64,000 nt of DNA from an uncultured Eubacteriales bacterium (GCA_949292785.1 CASFBK010000006.1:62001-126000); one strand, 5' to 3'; shown: positions 1 through 9,676, counted from the stretch's first letter. Made by a program: numbers and translations. Notes: generated by a model from the sequence alone, not told the origin.

Positions 1-2
1 GG

Positions 3-1091
3 GATTTGGGTGGAAACAAGCGGAAAAAAGCCATGCGCCTGCCGCATTTTAAATTCTTTCACAGATTCCGACTGCGGATTGTGATTCAGAACCGTTCCAG
101 TTATCTGACCTTGTTTATCGGGATTGTGTTCGCAAACATTTTGTTTTTGTTTGGAATGATGATGACACCGTTATTATCTCATTATCAGGATGAGGTGCTC
201 AATCATATGCTGGCGGACTATCAGTATATATTGAAGGTTCCGGTAGAGGTAGAAGAGGAGTCAGCAGAAAAGTATTGCATGACAGCCCTTAAAACAGTAA
301 ACAGTGATGACGAGGGGGAAGAGATAAGTATCTATGGCGTGCAAAAGAACAGTGATTACGTAAAGTGGAGCCTGCCCTCCGATGGAGTTTGTATTTCCGA
401 TGGGTATGCGGAGAAATATCAGTTAGAAAAAGGAGATACCATTGTACTGCGGGAGGTTTATGGCAAAAAGCTATATGGATTTCAAATAGAAAAGATTGTA
501 ACATATCCGGCGGCTCTGGCAGTCTTCTTGCCGGAGGAAGATTTCTGGGATACCTTTGAATTGGAAGAGGGGTATTTCAGCGGCTATTTCTCCGACAAAG
601 AGTTGACGGAATTAGAAGATGCAAATATTTATTCCTGCATTACCGAGGACGACCTGACTAAGGTTTCCAGACAGCTTGATGTTTCTATGGGAAATATGTT
701 CTATATGATAAATGTATTTGCGGTGGTATTGTCGGCATTGCTGATATATCTTTTAACAAAGCTGATATTAGAGAAAAACACCAATTCTATTTCCATGGTA
801 AAAATTTTAGGCTATGAAAATGGTGAGATTGCAAGGCTCTATCTGCTGGCTACCACCTGGGTGGTGATTTTGTCCCTGATAGCAGGTATGATGATTTCTA
901 CGATTGTAATTGACAAAATTTATTGGGTGATGATGAGCGAGTACAGTGGATGGCTGACCTTTTATATTGACCCTAAGATTTACGGTGAGATGTTTGCAAT
1001 GAGTATGGCGGCGTATCTGGCAGTTGCCCTGCTACAGTTTAGAAGAATTCAGAAAATTCCGATGGATGAAGCATTGAAGAATGTAGAATAA
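3..1091 (+). CDS. FtsX-type ABC transporter permease, C-terminal part (partial at window edge)
   Basis: The frame is open to the left edge, so the true start lies outside the window. What is visible is about 360 residues: a membrane segment near residues 34-60, an extracytoplasmic region of roughly 160 residues, then three membrane segments (about 235-255, 280-305 and 330-350). This is the layout of the second FtsX/MacB permease domain in large Firmicute ABC exporters, many of which handle antimicrobial peptides or lipids. The partner ATPase is not visible and is presumably upstream. A hairpin terminator follows the stop, so this gene ends its transcription unit. Family assignment rests on topology and local sequence style; the substrate is unknown. 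Confidence 0.8.
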   Translation, partial: DLGGNKRKKAMRLPHFKFFHRFRLRIVIQNRSSYLTLFIGIVFANILFLFGMMMTPLLSHYQDEVLNHMLADYQYILKVPVEVEEESAEKYCMTALKTVNSDDEGEEISIYGVQKNSDYVKWSLPSDGVCISDGYAEKYQLEKGDTIVLREVYGKKLYGFQIEKIVTYPAALAVFLPEEDFWDTFELEEGYFSGYFSDKELTELEDANIYSCITEDDLTKVSRQLDVSMGNMFYMINVFAVVLSALLIYLLTKLILEKNTNSISMVKILGYENGEIARLYLLATTWVVILSLIAGMMISTIVIDKIYWVMMSEYSGWLTFYIDPKIYGEMFAMSMAAYLAVALLQFRRIQKIPMDEALKNVE

Positions 1092-1102
1092 AGGAAAAAC
1101 GA

Positions 1103-1135
1103 AAAGGAGGATAGGCATTTGCTTATCCTTCTTTT
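1103..1135 (+). terminator. Intrinsic terminator after the permease
   Basis: An imperfect inverted repeat built on GGATA/TATCC, extended by AGGAG and CTTCT, is followed by a short T-rich run twelve bases after the permease stop codon. Confidence 0.6.
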
Positions 1136-1178
1136 CTGTGGTATTTTAGTGTAAGAGTATAATTCAGAGTAAAGCAAA

Positions 1179-1733
1179 ATGACGGAGAACAATCCAAATA
1201 ATGGAAAAGTGAAGGATTTCCGTCACGAAGAAAGGAAAATCGTGAAAAAAGGAGTCACATTTTTGATTTTAGTGTTCTGGATGGCAGTCATTTTCTTATT
1301 TTCTGCACAGAATGGAACCCGGTCTTCGGGAATCAGCCGTTTCGTAGGATATGGAATTGCAGAAAACAGGAACCGGTTATTACATCAGGAAACGAGTGAA
1401 GAACAAGTTGCAAAACAAGTAGAAGCCATGCAGCTTGTGATACGAAAAGGCGCGCATATGGGAGAATATGCCTTGCTGGCAGTTTGTGCATTAATGCATT
1501 TGTGCTGCTATCAGAGAAAGCCAGAGAGGTTCTGGCTGTGGGCATGGGGATTTTGCATTGCATTTGCAGCCACCGATGAGATTCATCAGCTGTTTGTTCC
1601 GGGGAGAGAAGGAAGATTTTTGGACGTATGCATTGATTCCATAGGAAGCCTTATCGGAGTGCTGGTATTTATGTTGTGTTATCGAAAGCTTTGGAATAGG
1701 AGGAAAACGAAAAATGTTAAAAATCATAATTAA
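1179..1733 (+). CDS. VanZ family membrane protein
   Basis: A 184-residue protein with four predicted membrane segments. The VanZ hallmarks are visible: FSAQNG after the first membrane segment, RKGAHMGEYALLA in the middle, and TDEIHQLFVPGREG with a following DSIGSLIG near the C terminus. VanZ was named for low-level teicoplanin resistance, but most members have no proven role. The 3' end overlaps the next hydrolase gene by 20 bases, which implies translational coupling. No strong ribosome site precedes the ATG at 1179, so a start a little downstream is possible; the conserved core is unaffected. Confidence 0.9.
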   Translation: MTENNPNNGKVKDFRHEERKIVKKGVTFLILVFWMAVIFLFSAQNGTRSSGISRFVGYGIAENRNRLLHQETSEEQVAKQVEAMQLVIRKGAHMGEYALLAVCALMHLCCYQRKPERFWLWAWGFCIAFAATDEIHQLFVPGREGRFLDVCIDSIGSLIGVLVFMLCYRKLWNRRKTKNVKNHN

Positions 1734-2616
1734 GGCTTATATAGAAAAAATGCGCCGCGGTATGGATGCAGTAGACCAAAAGCGGATTGCAGGTCAGAAT
1801 CCGCCGGAGGGAATAGATACGATTTGCGATATTCCGTATTTGAATGATGGGAAAAAAGAACATCTGCTGGATGTGTATTATCCCACAGGAACAAAGGGGC
1901 CTCTTCCCGTTGTCATTGATATTCACGGAGGCGGTCTTTTTTATGGCTATAAGGAAATTAACAAATATTACAATATGTGCATTGCAGCCAGAGGATTTAC
2001 GGTATTTAGTATAAACTACAGTCTGGTGCCAAAGACCTATGTGGTGCAGCAGCTTTCCGAGGTGCTTTCTGCATTTCAGTGGATTGCCGGGCACGGAGTG
2101 GAATATCCGGCAGATATGTCAAAGGTATTTCTGACCGGAGATTCTGCAGGCGGATTTTTAGCCCTTTATTCCAGTATGATTAATAAAAGCCCAAAGCTTC
2201 AGGCGCAATTTGGCTTGAGGGGAAGTGACTTACAGATTAAGGCACTGGGGCTTACATCGGGAATGTTCTATACCCAGGGGGAATCAGGAGATAAGTCTAT
2301 GAAGTATCTGCGTCAGGTGATTTATCCAAGAAGATATGAAAAATCCACCTATTTCCCTTATCTGGAACCGGGAGAATTAGTGCGGGAAGGAAAGGGACTG
2401 CCATCTTATCTGGTAACCAGTGCGGAGGACTTTATTCAGGACCACAGCCAGCGCCTTGCAGCAGAATTAGAAAAGCAGATGATTCCCTTTCAGCTTCATG
2501 ATTTCCCCAAAGGAGAAGTGGAGCTTGGACATGTATTCTCCGTTACCAATCCATTTGGAACAGAGGGAAAACAGGTGATTGATGAAATGACAGCATGGTT
2601 CCGGAAGTGGCAGTAA
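1714..2616 (+). CDS. Alpha/beta hydrolase (hormone-sensitive-lipase-like esterase)
   Basis: A 300-residue cytoplasmic protein without a signal peptide. It carries the oxyanion-hole motif DIHGGG (around residue 70) and the nucleophile elbow GDSAGG (around residue 145), the paired signature of the HSL/GDXG esterase group. A late DFIQDHS stretch and a histidine in the ELGHVF segment are candidates for the acid and base of the triad. The gene overlaps vanZ by 20 bases and has AGGAGGAAAAC upstream of its ATG. Likely substrates are small acyl esters, but nothing in the sequence fixes them. Confidence 0.88.
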   Translation: MLKIIIKAYIEKMRRGMDAVDQKRIAGQNPPEGIDTICDIPYLNDGKKEHLLDVYYPTGTKGPLPVVIDIHGGGLFYGYKEINKYYNMCIAARGFTVFSINYSLVPKTYVVQQLSEVLSAFQWIAGHGVEYPADMSKVFLTGDSAGGFLALYSSMINKSPKLQAQFGLRGSDLQIKALGLTSGMFYTQGESGDKSMKYLRQVIYPRRYEKSTYFPYLEPGELVREGKGLPSYLVTSAEDFIQDHSQRLAAELEKQMIPFQLHDFPKGEVELGHVFSVTNPFGTEGKQVIDEMTAWFRKWQ

Positions 2617-2743
2617 AGGTTCGTGAAGAGAGTTTTTACATTTCTCTTACAACTTTCTGCATATTTAATTAGAAAAATTTGATATACTTTTGGTAAAACA
2701 AAACAGATAAAATAGATAGAACAGACAGAAGAAGGCGGAAAAA

Positions 2744-3406
2744 ATGATACAGATATTAATCGTAGAAGACGATCCAAATATAGCAAAGCTAATCGAAGCA
2801 ACAGTGGCAATCGGAGGATATCAGGGAACGGTATGCAATAATGGAAAAGAAGCATTTGAAAAAATGGAGCATCAAAGCTACGACCTGGTGCTCTTAGATG
2901 TCATGCTGCCGGATATGAGCGGATTTGAGATTATGCGCAACCGGAGCAATACAGAGACACCGGTGATTTTCATTACGGCAAAGCAGGAGCTGACGGACAA
3001 GGTAAGAGGACTTCGGCTTGGAGCAGAGGATTATATTGTAAAGCCCTTTGAGGCAATGGAGTTGTTAGCAAGAATCGAGGTTATTTTGCGGCGTGTCAAA
3101 AAGACAGAAAATACCTACAGTTACGGAAATATCTCTGTAAATGTGGAAGAGCATACCTGTAAGTGCGGGGAAGAAGAGGTGTATCTTACCCCCAAGGAAT
3201 TCGAGGTTCTGGTATTTTTTATTCAGCACAAGGATGTGGCAATCTCCAGAGAACGTCTGCTGGCAGCCGTGTGGGGATACGAATACGAGGGAGAGACTAG
3301 AACCATTGATATCCATATTCAACAGCTGCGAAAGAAATTAAAATTAAAAGATAAACTTGTGACGATTCCAAAGCTTGGGTATCGTCTGGAAAGTGCAAAG
3401 GAGTAG
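2744..3406 (+). CDS. OmpR/PhoB-family response regulator
   Basis: A 220-residue two-domain regulator. The receiver domain (about 1-118) has the acidic pocket at residues 9-10, the phospho-acceptor Asp52 in LLDVMLPDMSG, the switch Thr in FITAK and the conserved Lys in VKPF. The winged-helix effector domain occupies about 125-220 and ends in the usual TIPKLGYRLE strand. The sensor kinase starts four bases after the stop and a third gene overlaps the kinase, so all three form one operon. Inputs and targets cannot be read from sequence. Confidence 0.96.
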   Translation: MIQILIVEDDPNIAKLIEATVAIGGYQGTVCNNGKEAFEKMEHQSYDLVLLDVMLPDMSGFEIMRNRSNTETPVIFITAKQELTDKVRGLRLGAEDYIVKPFEAMELLARIEVILRRVKKTENTYSYGNISVNVEEHTCKCGEEEVYLTPKEFEVLVFFIQHKDVAISRERLLAAVWGYEYEGETRTIDIHIQQLRKKLKLKDKLVTIPKLGYRLESAKE

Positions 3407-3409
3407 AGA

Positions 3410-4822
3410 ATGAAGCTTTGGCAGAAAGTTTTTCTCTGTACATTAATACTGGTGATGCTTGCAGTAGGTGTGACCAGTATTTTGCTATTAGAGAATAGTT
3501 TCACACTGGCAATGAACCAGAAAAAACAAAGTGTATATAATGAACATGAATTCCTGATTACGAATTTTAAGAGCATGGTAATTACAGAGCGTTTAAGGCA
3601 GAATGCGGTAGTCTTAGAAGAGGCACAGGTGGAGAAGCTCATGAAAGAAAACATGAAAGAAGAGGCTGCCGGCAGCACTATTTTTCTGGACGAAGAGCGC
3701 ACGCAGATTTGTACCAATAAAAACGAGAGCATACCGGAGGAGCTGCTTCTTTTAGTCAAGAAAGAAAAGTCAGTCTGTATGCAGGGAAAAAAAGAGAAAA
3801 TGTATACGGCATCTTTAGAACGGATTGAAGGAGTCAACTATTATTTTGTTACGGTACAGGATATTTCAGATGTAGTTAAGATTCATGAGGATATGCTTCA
3901 GAGAATTCAGATGATTAGTATGGGGTGCGCAGTAGGAATTGCCATGATTCTTTTGGTCGTGGTAAAGCTTCTTTTGCATCCGCTTCAGAGAATTAATGCA
4001 GGAACCAGAGCCATTGCCCAGGGAGAATATGAAAAGCGGATTTCAGAAAAGGGCAGAGATGAATTATCAGAGCTTGCCCATAATATGAATTGCATGGCAG
4101 AAGCCGTAGAAAAAAATGTAAAAGCATTAGAAGATGTGGCAGAGAACCGGAAACAGTTTATTGACAATCTTTCCCATGAAATGAAAACGCCTCTTACTTC
4201 CATTCTGGGATTCTCTGATTTGCTCCAGATTAAAAGGGAGATTTCCGAGGAAAAGCGAATAGAATATGCCGGAATTATTAAGGAAGAAGCCACCAGAATG
4301 AGAACCTTGTCCGGAAAATTGATGGAGCTGATTACCGTAGGAGAAGCCAATGTGGAATGGCAGCAGGAGGATATGAAGCAGTTATTTGAAGAAGTGGGAA
4401 ATTCCTTAAAGATTGTGGCACAGAAGCAGAAAATGCAGTTAAGCTGTGAGGCAGAGGAAGGAAGTCTGCTGGTAGATAAAGAGCTGTTTAAGTCTTTGCT
4501 GTACAATTTGGTGGACAATGCCATAAAAGCATCCGGCGAAGGGGACAGAATTGAGGTACAGGGATATTTTGAGGAAGAAGAATTTATTATTGTTGTAGCG
4601 GACCAGGGGATAGGAATTCCCGGAGAAGAAGTAGAAAAGATTACCCAGGCTTTTTATATGGTAGATAAGGCACGAAGCAGGGAGAAGGGCGGTGCAGGAC
4701 TGGGACTTGCTTTGTGTACAGAAATTGTAGCGCTGCATCAAGGGACAATCCGGTTTGAAAGCGAACTGAACCAGGGAACCCGTGTCATTATCAGAATGAA
4801 AGGGGGACAATCGGATGAATAG
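3410..4822 (+). CDS. Membrane sensor histidine kinase (HAMP-HisKA-HATPase)
   Basis: A 470-residue kinase. A first membrane segment (about 8-28) and a second (about 168-188) flank an extracellular sensor of roughly 140 residues. A HAMP linker follows, then the dimerisation helix with the phospho-acceptor His256 in LSHEMKTPLT, and an HATPase domain with the N box (LVDNAIKA), G1 (DQGIGI) and G2 (GGAGLGLAL). It would phosphorylate the regulator encoded just upstream. Its last eight bases overlap the next membrane protein gene, suggesting coupled translation of an accessory or output protein. Confidence 0.96.
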   Translation: MKLWQKVFLCTLILVMLAVGVTSILLLENSFTLAMNQKKQSVYNEHEFLITNFKSMVITERLRQNAVVLEEAQVEKLMKENMKEEAAGSTIFLDEERTQICTNKNESIPEELLLLVKKEKSVCMQGKKEKMYTASLERIEGVNYYFVTVQDISDVVKIHEDMLQRIQMISMGCAVGIAMILLVVVKLLLHPLQRINAGTRAIAQGEYEKRISEKGRDELSELAHNMNCMAEAVEKNVKALEDVAENRKQFIDNLSHEMKTPLTSILGFSDLLQIKREISEEKRIEYAGIIKEEATRMRTLSGKLMELITVGEANVEWQQEDMKQLFEEVGNSLKIVAQKQKMQLSCEAEEGSLLVDKELFKSLLYNLVDNAIKASGEGDRIEVQGYFEEEEFIIVVADQGIGIPGEEVEKITQAFYMVDKARSREKGGAGLGLALCTEIVALHQGTIRFESELNQGTRVIIRMKGGQSDE

Positions 4823-5807
4823 AAAAAATGTAATATCATTAGGAATAACATTACTTTGTACCCTGTTGATTCTTGGGATAGGATATACGGGAATTGTAAA
4901 GGGTGGAAAACTGTTATTAAGCAATGAAGAAGCGCCGAAAAAAGCGGAGTTTGAAAATACCGGTTCCAATATATTTTATGGGAAGATAGAAGACGATATT
5001 CAGTTGTATCCCTGGAATTATTACGGTCAGAACGAAATAGACGAATCCTTTTTAGAAGTGATAGGATATTCTGGCAATGAAAACATAGATTCTCTGGAAC
5101 TGAGCGTGAGACTGTTGGAGGCTTATTGCTGTGATGTAGATGTTACCACTATAGATACTGTTTACGAACGAAAACAGAGTAGAATTGCAGACAATATTAA
5201 AATCAGTGAAACAGATGACGATCTTATCTTTTTCTATCAGGATATATTGGATGTGAATGGTATACGTTATCAGGTCAAGGTGGCATTTGATGAATGGAGC
5301 ATTCGCAGCTTTTCCTGCATGGAATATCGGGAAAGTGATGTGAGAGAAAGTGCGGAGTGGGAAGAAGGAAAGCGGCTGCTTTCTGAAATGATGAACCAAT
5401 ATCAGGAAATGATTGTGGGACAAATGTGTTTTATGCATATGCCAGTATACTTAAGTACCTACGAGATTGACCATGAGGATATGCTGGAAAATGTATATTG
5501 CAATTTTGAACAGTATGTAATAAATATGGAAAAAATGAAAGGGATTCAGGAAGCTGTTTTAGACGGAACAGAATATAATGAAAAAACACGGTATGAAGCT
5601 TTGTATGGTGCTGAGAACAGCACGGATATCGTGGAAGAGAAAAAACGGATAAATGCGCAGGAGCAAGATGGAATAACAGACTATTCCTGCCAGATTATTG
5701 AACTCAATGATATGATTTTAATTTTGATACAGGGAGACTACAGCATAGGACTGTTTTATGACCCCATCAGCCAGAAATTCTGCGGATATAATTACTTTCA
5801 ACAATAA
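4815..5807 (+). CDS. Membrane-anchored hypothetical protein of the two-component operon
   Basis: A 330-residue protein with one N-terminal membrane segment (about 8-28) and a large acidic extracytoplasmic domain. I do not recognise the family. It overlaps the histidine kinase gene by eight bases, so the proteins are probably made together; an accessory sensor or a cell-envelope target of the system would fit the context. No catalytic motif or lipobox was seen. The region after the stop is AT-rich and leads straight into the promoter of the ClpX-like gene. Confidence 0.7.
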   Translation: MNRKNVISLGITLLCTLLILGIGYTGIVKGGKLLLSNEEAPKKAEFENTGSNIFYGKIEDDIQLYPWNYYGQNEIDESFLEVIGYSGNENIDSLELSVRLLEAYCCDVDVTTIDTVYERKQSRIADNIKISETDDDLIFFYQDILDVNGIRYQVKVAFDEWSIRSFSCMEYRESDVRESAEWEEGKRLLSEMMNQYQEMIVGQMCFMHMPVYLSTYEIDHEDMLENVYCNFEQYVINMEKMKGIQEAVLDGTEYNEKTRYEALYGAENSTDIVEEKKRINAQEQDGITDYSCQIIELNDMILILIQGDYSIGLFYDPISQKFCGYNYFQQ

Positions 5808-5860
5808 TAAATAAAATATGAAGAGAATCTAAAATTTTTAGAAAGCCTTTGAAAAAGCGG

Positions 5861-5889
5861 TTGTACAATGATTCTCCTTGAATTATAAT
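5861..5889 (+). promoter_or_regulatory. Sigma-A-type promoter of the clpX-like gene
   Basis: TTGTAC at 5861-5866 and a perfect TATAAT at 5884-5889 are separated by 17 bases, about 50 bases upstream of the clpX-like start codon. Confidence 0.7.
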
Positions 5890-5936
5890 AAAAATAGATT
5901 CTCTATATGGGATGATAAGAAAAGAGGAGAATAAAA

Positions 5937-7451
5937 ATGGACGATAAAGAAAAATATGACGATACAGATTTTCGCGAAGTAGTTTCCGAAGAAGAGACTG
6001 ACATTGAAAAAAGCGACGTGGAAAAAACCAGTGTAGAAGAAACAAAGGACACACAGAAGAAAGAAGAGAATGAATACGAGGATATCTGTTATATCTGCCG
6101 CAGACCTGAGAGCAGAGCGGGAAAGATGATAAAGATACCAAATGATATTTGTATTTGTGCTGACTGTATGCAAAAGACCTTTGACAGTATGAACCATCCC
6201 GGTTTTCCTATGGGAGATTTTAGCAATATGAGCGGTATGCCAAATATCAGTCTGGTGAATCTGTCAGATTTACAGAATATGAATAACGTACCAAAGAGTC
6301 AGAGGCTGAAGAAAAAGAAACCAAAGGAAGAGAAGAAGGCAGCGCCGGTACTGGATATTAAGTCGATTCCCGCGCCTCACAAGATTAAGGCAAGTCTGGA
6401 TGAATATGTAGTAGGACAGGAAAAGGCAAAAAAGGTAATGTCCGTTGCGGTATATAACCACTATAAGAGAATTGCCTGCGACCATCTGGACGGTATTGAG
6501 ATTGAGAAATCGAATATGCTCATGATTGGACCCACCGGAAGCGGTAAGACTTATATGGTAAGGACATTGGCGAAGCTGTTGGATGTGCCCCTTGCCATTG
6601 CGGATGCTACTTCCCTTACAGAGGCAGGATATATTGGTGATGATATTGAAAGTGTCGTTTCCAAGCTTCTGGCAGCGGCAGATAATGACGTAGAACGGGC
6701 AGAGCATGGAATTATTTTTATCGATGAAATTGATAAAATCGCCAAGAAAAAGAATACCAATCAAAGAGATGTCAGTGGAGAGAGCGTACAGCAGGGAATG
6801 TTAAAGCTCTTAGAGGGCGCGGAAATCGAAGTTCCGGTAGGCGCCAACAGTAAGAATGCCATGGTTCCTATGGTAACCGTGAATACCAAGGATATTCTTT
6901 TTATCTGCGGCGGGGCATTTCCGGATTTAGAAGAGATTATCAAGGAACGTTTGAATAAGCATTCTTCCATGGGATTTCAGGCAGACTTAAAGGATAAGTA
7001 CGACAAGGAAGAGAATCTCCTTCATCAGGTTGCCGTGGAGGACATTCGTAAGTACGGTATGATTCCGGAGTTCTTAGGACGTCTTCCGGTAGTTTTTGCA
7101 CTGGATTCCCTGTCAGAGGATATGCTGGTAAGAATCTTGGAAGAGCCGAAGAATGCCATCATCAAGCAGTATAAGAAGCTCTTGGAAATGGATGAGGTAA
7201 AACTGGAGTTTGAGCCGGAAGCATTGCGTGCCATTGCAAGAAAGGCAAAGAAGAAAGACGTAGGAGCGAGGGCATTACGTGCCATTATAGAAGAGTTCAT
7301 GCTGGATATCATGTATGAAATTCCAAAGGATGATAATATTGGAATGGTTACCATTACAGAGGACTACATAGAGAACAAGGGAGGTCCATTAATTTCCATG
7401 CGTGGGTGTGCGGAAATAGGAGAACGGGCGATAGGAAGTGCCGGAATATAG
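5937..7451 (+). CDS. clpX: ClpX-like AAA+ protein unfoldase with extended N terminus
   Basis: A 504-residue ATPase, roughly 80 residues longer than usual ClpX. An acidic tail of about 48 residues precedes a zinc-binding domain whose likely ligands are Cys51, Cys54, Cys74 and Cys77. A low-complexity Met/Asn-rich linker (about 85-120) follows. The AAA+ module has Walker A GPTGSGKT near residue 198, Walker B IIFIDEID and the C-terminal sensor region. A SMGF loop matches the position of the IGF loop that docks ClpX on ClpP, so peptidase partnering is plausible. The ATG has a good GAGGAG site. No clpP is adjacent. The divergent N terminus suggests a specialised second ClpX, an inference that depends on finding another clpX in the genome. 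Confidence 0.85.
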   Translation: MDDKEKYDDTDFREVVSEEETDIEKSDVEKTSVEETKDTQKKEENEYEDICYICRRPESRAGKMIKIPNDICICADCMQKTFDSMNHPGFPMGDFSNMSGMPNISLVNLSDLQNMNNVPKSQRLKKKKPKEEKKAAPVLDIKSIPAPHKIKASLDEYVVGQEKAKKVMSVAVYNHYKRIACDHLDGIEIEKSNMLMIGPTGSGKTYMVRTLAKLLDVPLAIADATSLTEAGYIGDDIESVVSKLLAAADNDVERAEHGIIFIDEIDKIAKKKNTNQRDVSGESVQQGMLKLLEGAEIEVPVGANSKNAMVPMVTVNTKDILFICGGAFPDLEEIIKERLNKHSSMGFQADLKDKYDKEENLLHQVAVEDIRKYGMIPEFLGRLPVVFALDSLSEDMLVRILEEPKNAIIKQYKKLLEMDEVKLEFEPEALRAIARKAKKKDVGARALRAIIEEFMLDIMYEIPKDDNIGMVTITEDYIENKGGPLISMRGCAEIGERAIGSAGI

Positions 7452-7508
7452 AAAGCACCAAAAGCAGAATCCGTCATATGTTAGTAAAAAAGAAAGAAAT
7501 AGAAGTTT

Positions 7509-9194
7509 ATGGATTGTGAAGAACAAGTATACTCCAATGAGTATTTTGACTTTATTGTGGAAAACTTCAGTGGAACAAGTGGCGAGCTTTCGGGATACTG
7601 TATGCAGGAAATCAATAATGTGTATCAGGTTATCTATGTTTCCCGAGAAGGTCTAAAGCCCTTAAGTGTTGCAAATTATTCCTATGCTGCGATTCCCAAG
7701 TGTTTTGCGCTTATGGATGAAAGCGCGTTAGAAGCAAGCGGGATATTAAGAATTCATAACTACCCTACCCTTACGTTAAAAGGGCAGGGGATTCTAATTG
7801 GGTTTGTAGATACCGGAATTGACTATCAGAATCCGGTATTCCAAAATCCGGATGGAAGCAGCAGAATCGCGGCAATCTGGGACCAGACAGAACGAAGCGG
7901 GACACCGCCGGAGGGATTTTTATATGGCAGCGAATACCGAAAAGAGATAATCGATAACGCATTGGCAAGTCAAAGGCCGGAAAAAATTGTTCCGTCTAAG
8001 GATTCTAATGGTCACGGAACGTTCCTTGCCAGTGTGGCGGCAGGAAATGAGATGCCGCAGCAGGATTTTTCCGGGGCGGCGCCCTATGCTCAGATTGCAA
8101 TGGTAAAGCTTAAGGAAGCCAAGGAAAACATAAGAGAGTTCTATTTTATTCCGGAGAATGCAACGGTTTATCAGGAAAACGATATTATGGCAGGTATCGC
8201 TTATCTGGACAGACTGGCAAGTGAAATGAATATGCCGCTTGTTTTATGCATTTCCGTAGGCTCCAATGCCGGAAGTCATGGCAGTGGAATTAATCCTTTG
8301 ATGTCCGTTTTGGATTCCGTTGCATTAAAAAGACCAAGAGGAGTGGTAGTAGCTGCCGGAAACGAGGGAAATCAAAGGCACCATTTTGCAGGAGAACTGT
8401 CAGAAAATCAGGAGTACCAGAATGTTGAAATCAGTGTAGGGGGCGGAGTAAGGGGATTCATTCTGGAAATGTGGGCAAGCGCTCCCCAATTATTTGTAGT
8501 GGAAATTATATCGCCTACCGGGGAACGAATTTCAAAAGAGTTTATCTTATCCGGAGGAAATGAATACACGTTTCTGTTAGAAAATACTACGGTGTCAATA
8601 GATTATCGTATTACAAGAGTTGCCGGTGGTGACCAGCTAATCTTTATGCGCTTTTCCAGACCGGTGCAGGGAATCTGGAATGTACGGGTCTACCGGCAGT
8701 CGGTCTATGCCGAACAGTATCACATGTGGCTGCCCATGCGCGAAATGATGACAGGAGAAGTATACTTTCTCCGTTCCAATCCGGATACTACCATTACGGC
8801 GCCGGGAAATGCATATAATGTCATGACGGTAACCGCTTATGATGTAAAAGATAACAGTATCTTTGTGGATGCCAGCAGAGGCTATACGGTAACAGGAAGA
8901 ATCAAGCCGGATTTTGCGGCGCCGGGGGTTAATGTTGCTGGTGCGGGAACGAGAGACCAGTTAATTACACAAAGCGGAACCAGTGTGGCGGCAGCCGTTA
9001 CCAGCGGCGCAGTGGCGTTGATATTAGAATGGGCTGTAGTGCGTGGAAATTATACATTGATTAGCAATATTGATATGAAAAATACGATTATAAGAGGAGC
9101 CCAGCGCGACCCGGGCAGAACCTATCCCAATCGGGAATGGGGATATGGCAGGCTTAATTTATATGATGCATTTGAGAATTTCCGCATAAGATAA
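7509..9194 (+). CDS. Subtilase (S8 family) serine peptidase, Csp-like
   Basis: A 561-residue protease with all three catalytic residues in the expected motifs: Asp101 in FVDTGIDY, His169 in DSNGHGTF and Ser492 in SGTSVAAA. The spacing between His and Ser is much longer than in subtilisin and accommodates an inserted beta-rich region (about 310-440), as in the clostridial Csp germination proteases. No signal peptide is evident. An N-terminal stretch of about 75 residues could be a prodomain. The gene starts 57 bases after the clpX-like stop and is followed 16 bases later by the signal peptidase gene, so the three may be co-transcribed. A germination role is an inference. Confidence 0.88.
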   Translation: MDCEEQVYSNEYFDFIVENFSGTSGELSGYCMQEINNVYQVIYVSREGLKPLSVANYSYAAIPKCFALMDESALEASGILRIHNYPTLTLKGQGILIGFVDTGIDYQNPVFQNPDGSSRIAAIWDQTERSGTPPEGFLYGSEYRKEIIDNALASQRPEKIVPSKDSNGHGTFLASVAAGNEMPQQDFSGAAPYAQIAMVKLKEAKENIREFYFIPENATVYQENDIMAGIAYLDRLASEMNMPLVLCISVGSNAGSHGSGINPLMSVLDSVALKRPRGVVVAAGNEGNQRHHFAGELSENQEYQNVEISVGGGVRGFILEMWASAPQLFVVEIISPTGERISKEFILSGGNEYTFLLENTTVSIDYRITRVAGGDQLIFMRFSRPVQGIWNVRVYRQSVYAEQYHMWLPMREMMTGEVYFLRSNPDTTITAPGNAYNVMTVTAYDVKDNSIFVDASRGYTVTGRIKPDFAAPGVNVAGAGTRDQLITQSGTSVAAAVTSGAVALILEWAVVRGNYTLISNIDMKNTIIRGAQRDPGRTYPNREWGYGRLNLYDAFENFRIR

Positions 9195-9210
9195 CAGGAG
9201 GAAGAGGGAT

Positions 9211-9663
9211 ATGGTGTACGCAGGTATTGTAGCAGTATTGTTTGCAGGTGACTTTTTTCTGAAGCGGCAGGTGGAGAAAAGAATCGAAAAGGAAGAAAGA
9301 AAAGAAATCTGTAACGGGAAAATTATTGTCCGCAAATATTACAACAAAGGCGCAGCGCTCAACTTTATGGAAAAAAGTCCGAACGTGTTAAGAACAGTCT
9401 GTGGAGGAATGATTCTGATGCTTGGAATCATCTGGTATCTGCTTTTGCGTAACAAGAAGAATCCCGCAGTCCTGCTTGGAATCAGCATGATATTAGGCGG
9501 AGGGGCAAGTAATCTGTATGATAGAATCACCAAGGGACACGTGGTAGATTACTTTAGTTTTCGGACACCGTGGGAACGGGTGAACCGTGTGGTATTTAAC
9601 ATATCCGATATGTTTATCTTTTTGGGAAGTATTCTCATCGTGATATTTGGAAGCAAAAAATAA
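9211..9663 (+). CDS. lspA: Lipoprotein signal peptidase (SPase II)
   Basis: A 150-residue membrane protein with about four membrane segments. Conserved SPase II motifs are present: NKGAALN near residue 47, the first catalytic Asp in GGGASNLYDRITKGHVVDYF and the second in FNISDMFIFLGS. It cleaves diacylglyceryl-modified prolipoproteins at the membrane. The start has AGGAGGAAGAGG upstream. The immediate linkage to a subtilase rather than to rluD or pyrR-type neighbours is unusual and may mark a paralogue. A strong bidirectional-looking terminator follows. Confidence 0.9.
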   Translation: MVYAGIVAVLFAGDFFLKRQVEKRIEKEERKEICNGKIIVRKYYNKGAALNFMEKSPNVLRTVCGGMILMLGIIWYLLLRNKKNPAVLLGISMILGGGASNLYDRITKGHVVDYFSFRTPWERVNRVVFNISDMFIFLGSILIVIFGSKK

Positions 9664-9676
9664 TTTGATGAAATGC

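Noticed and set aside
2496-2855. A minus-strand frame across the start of the response regulator
   Set aside because: Overlaps two real genes and an AT-rich promoter region; no start signals.
6270-6764. A 164-residue minus-strand frame inside the clpX-like gene
   Set aside because: It is a shadow of a highly conserved coding sequence, with no promoter or ribosome site.
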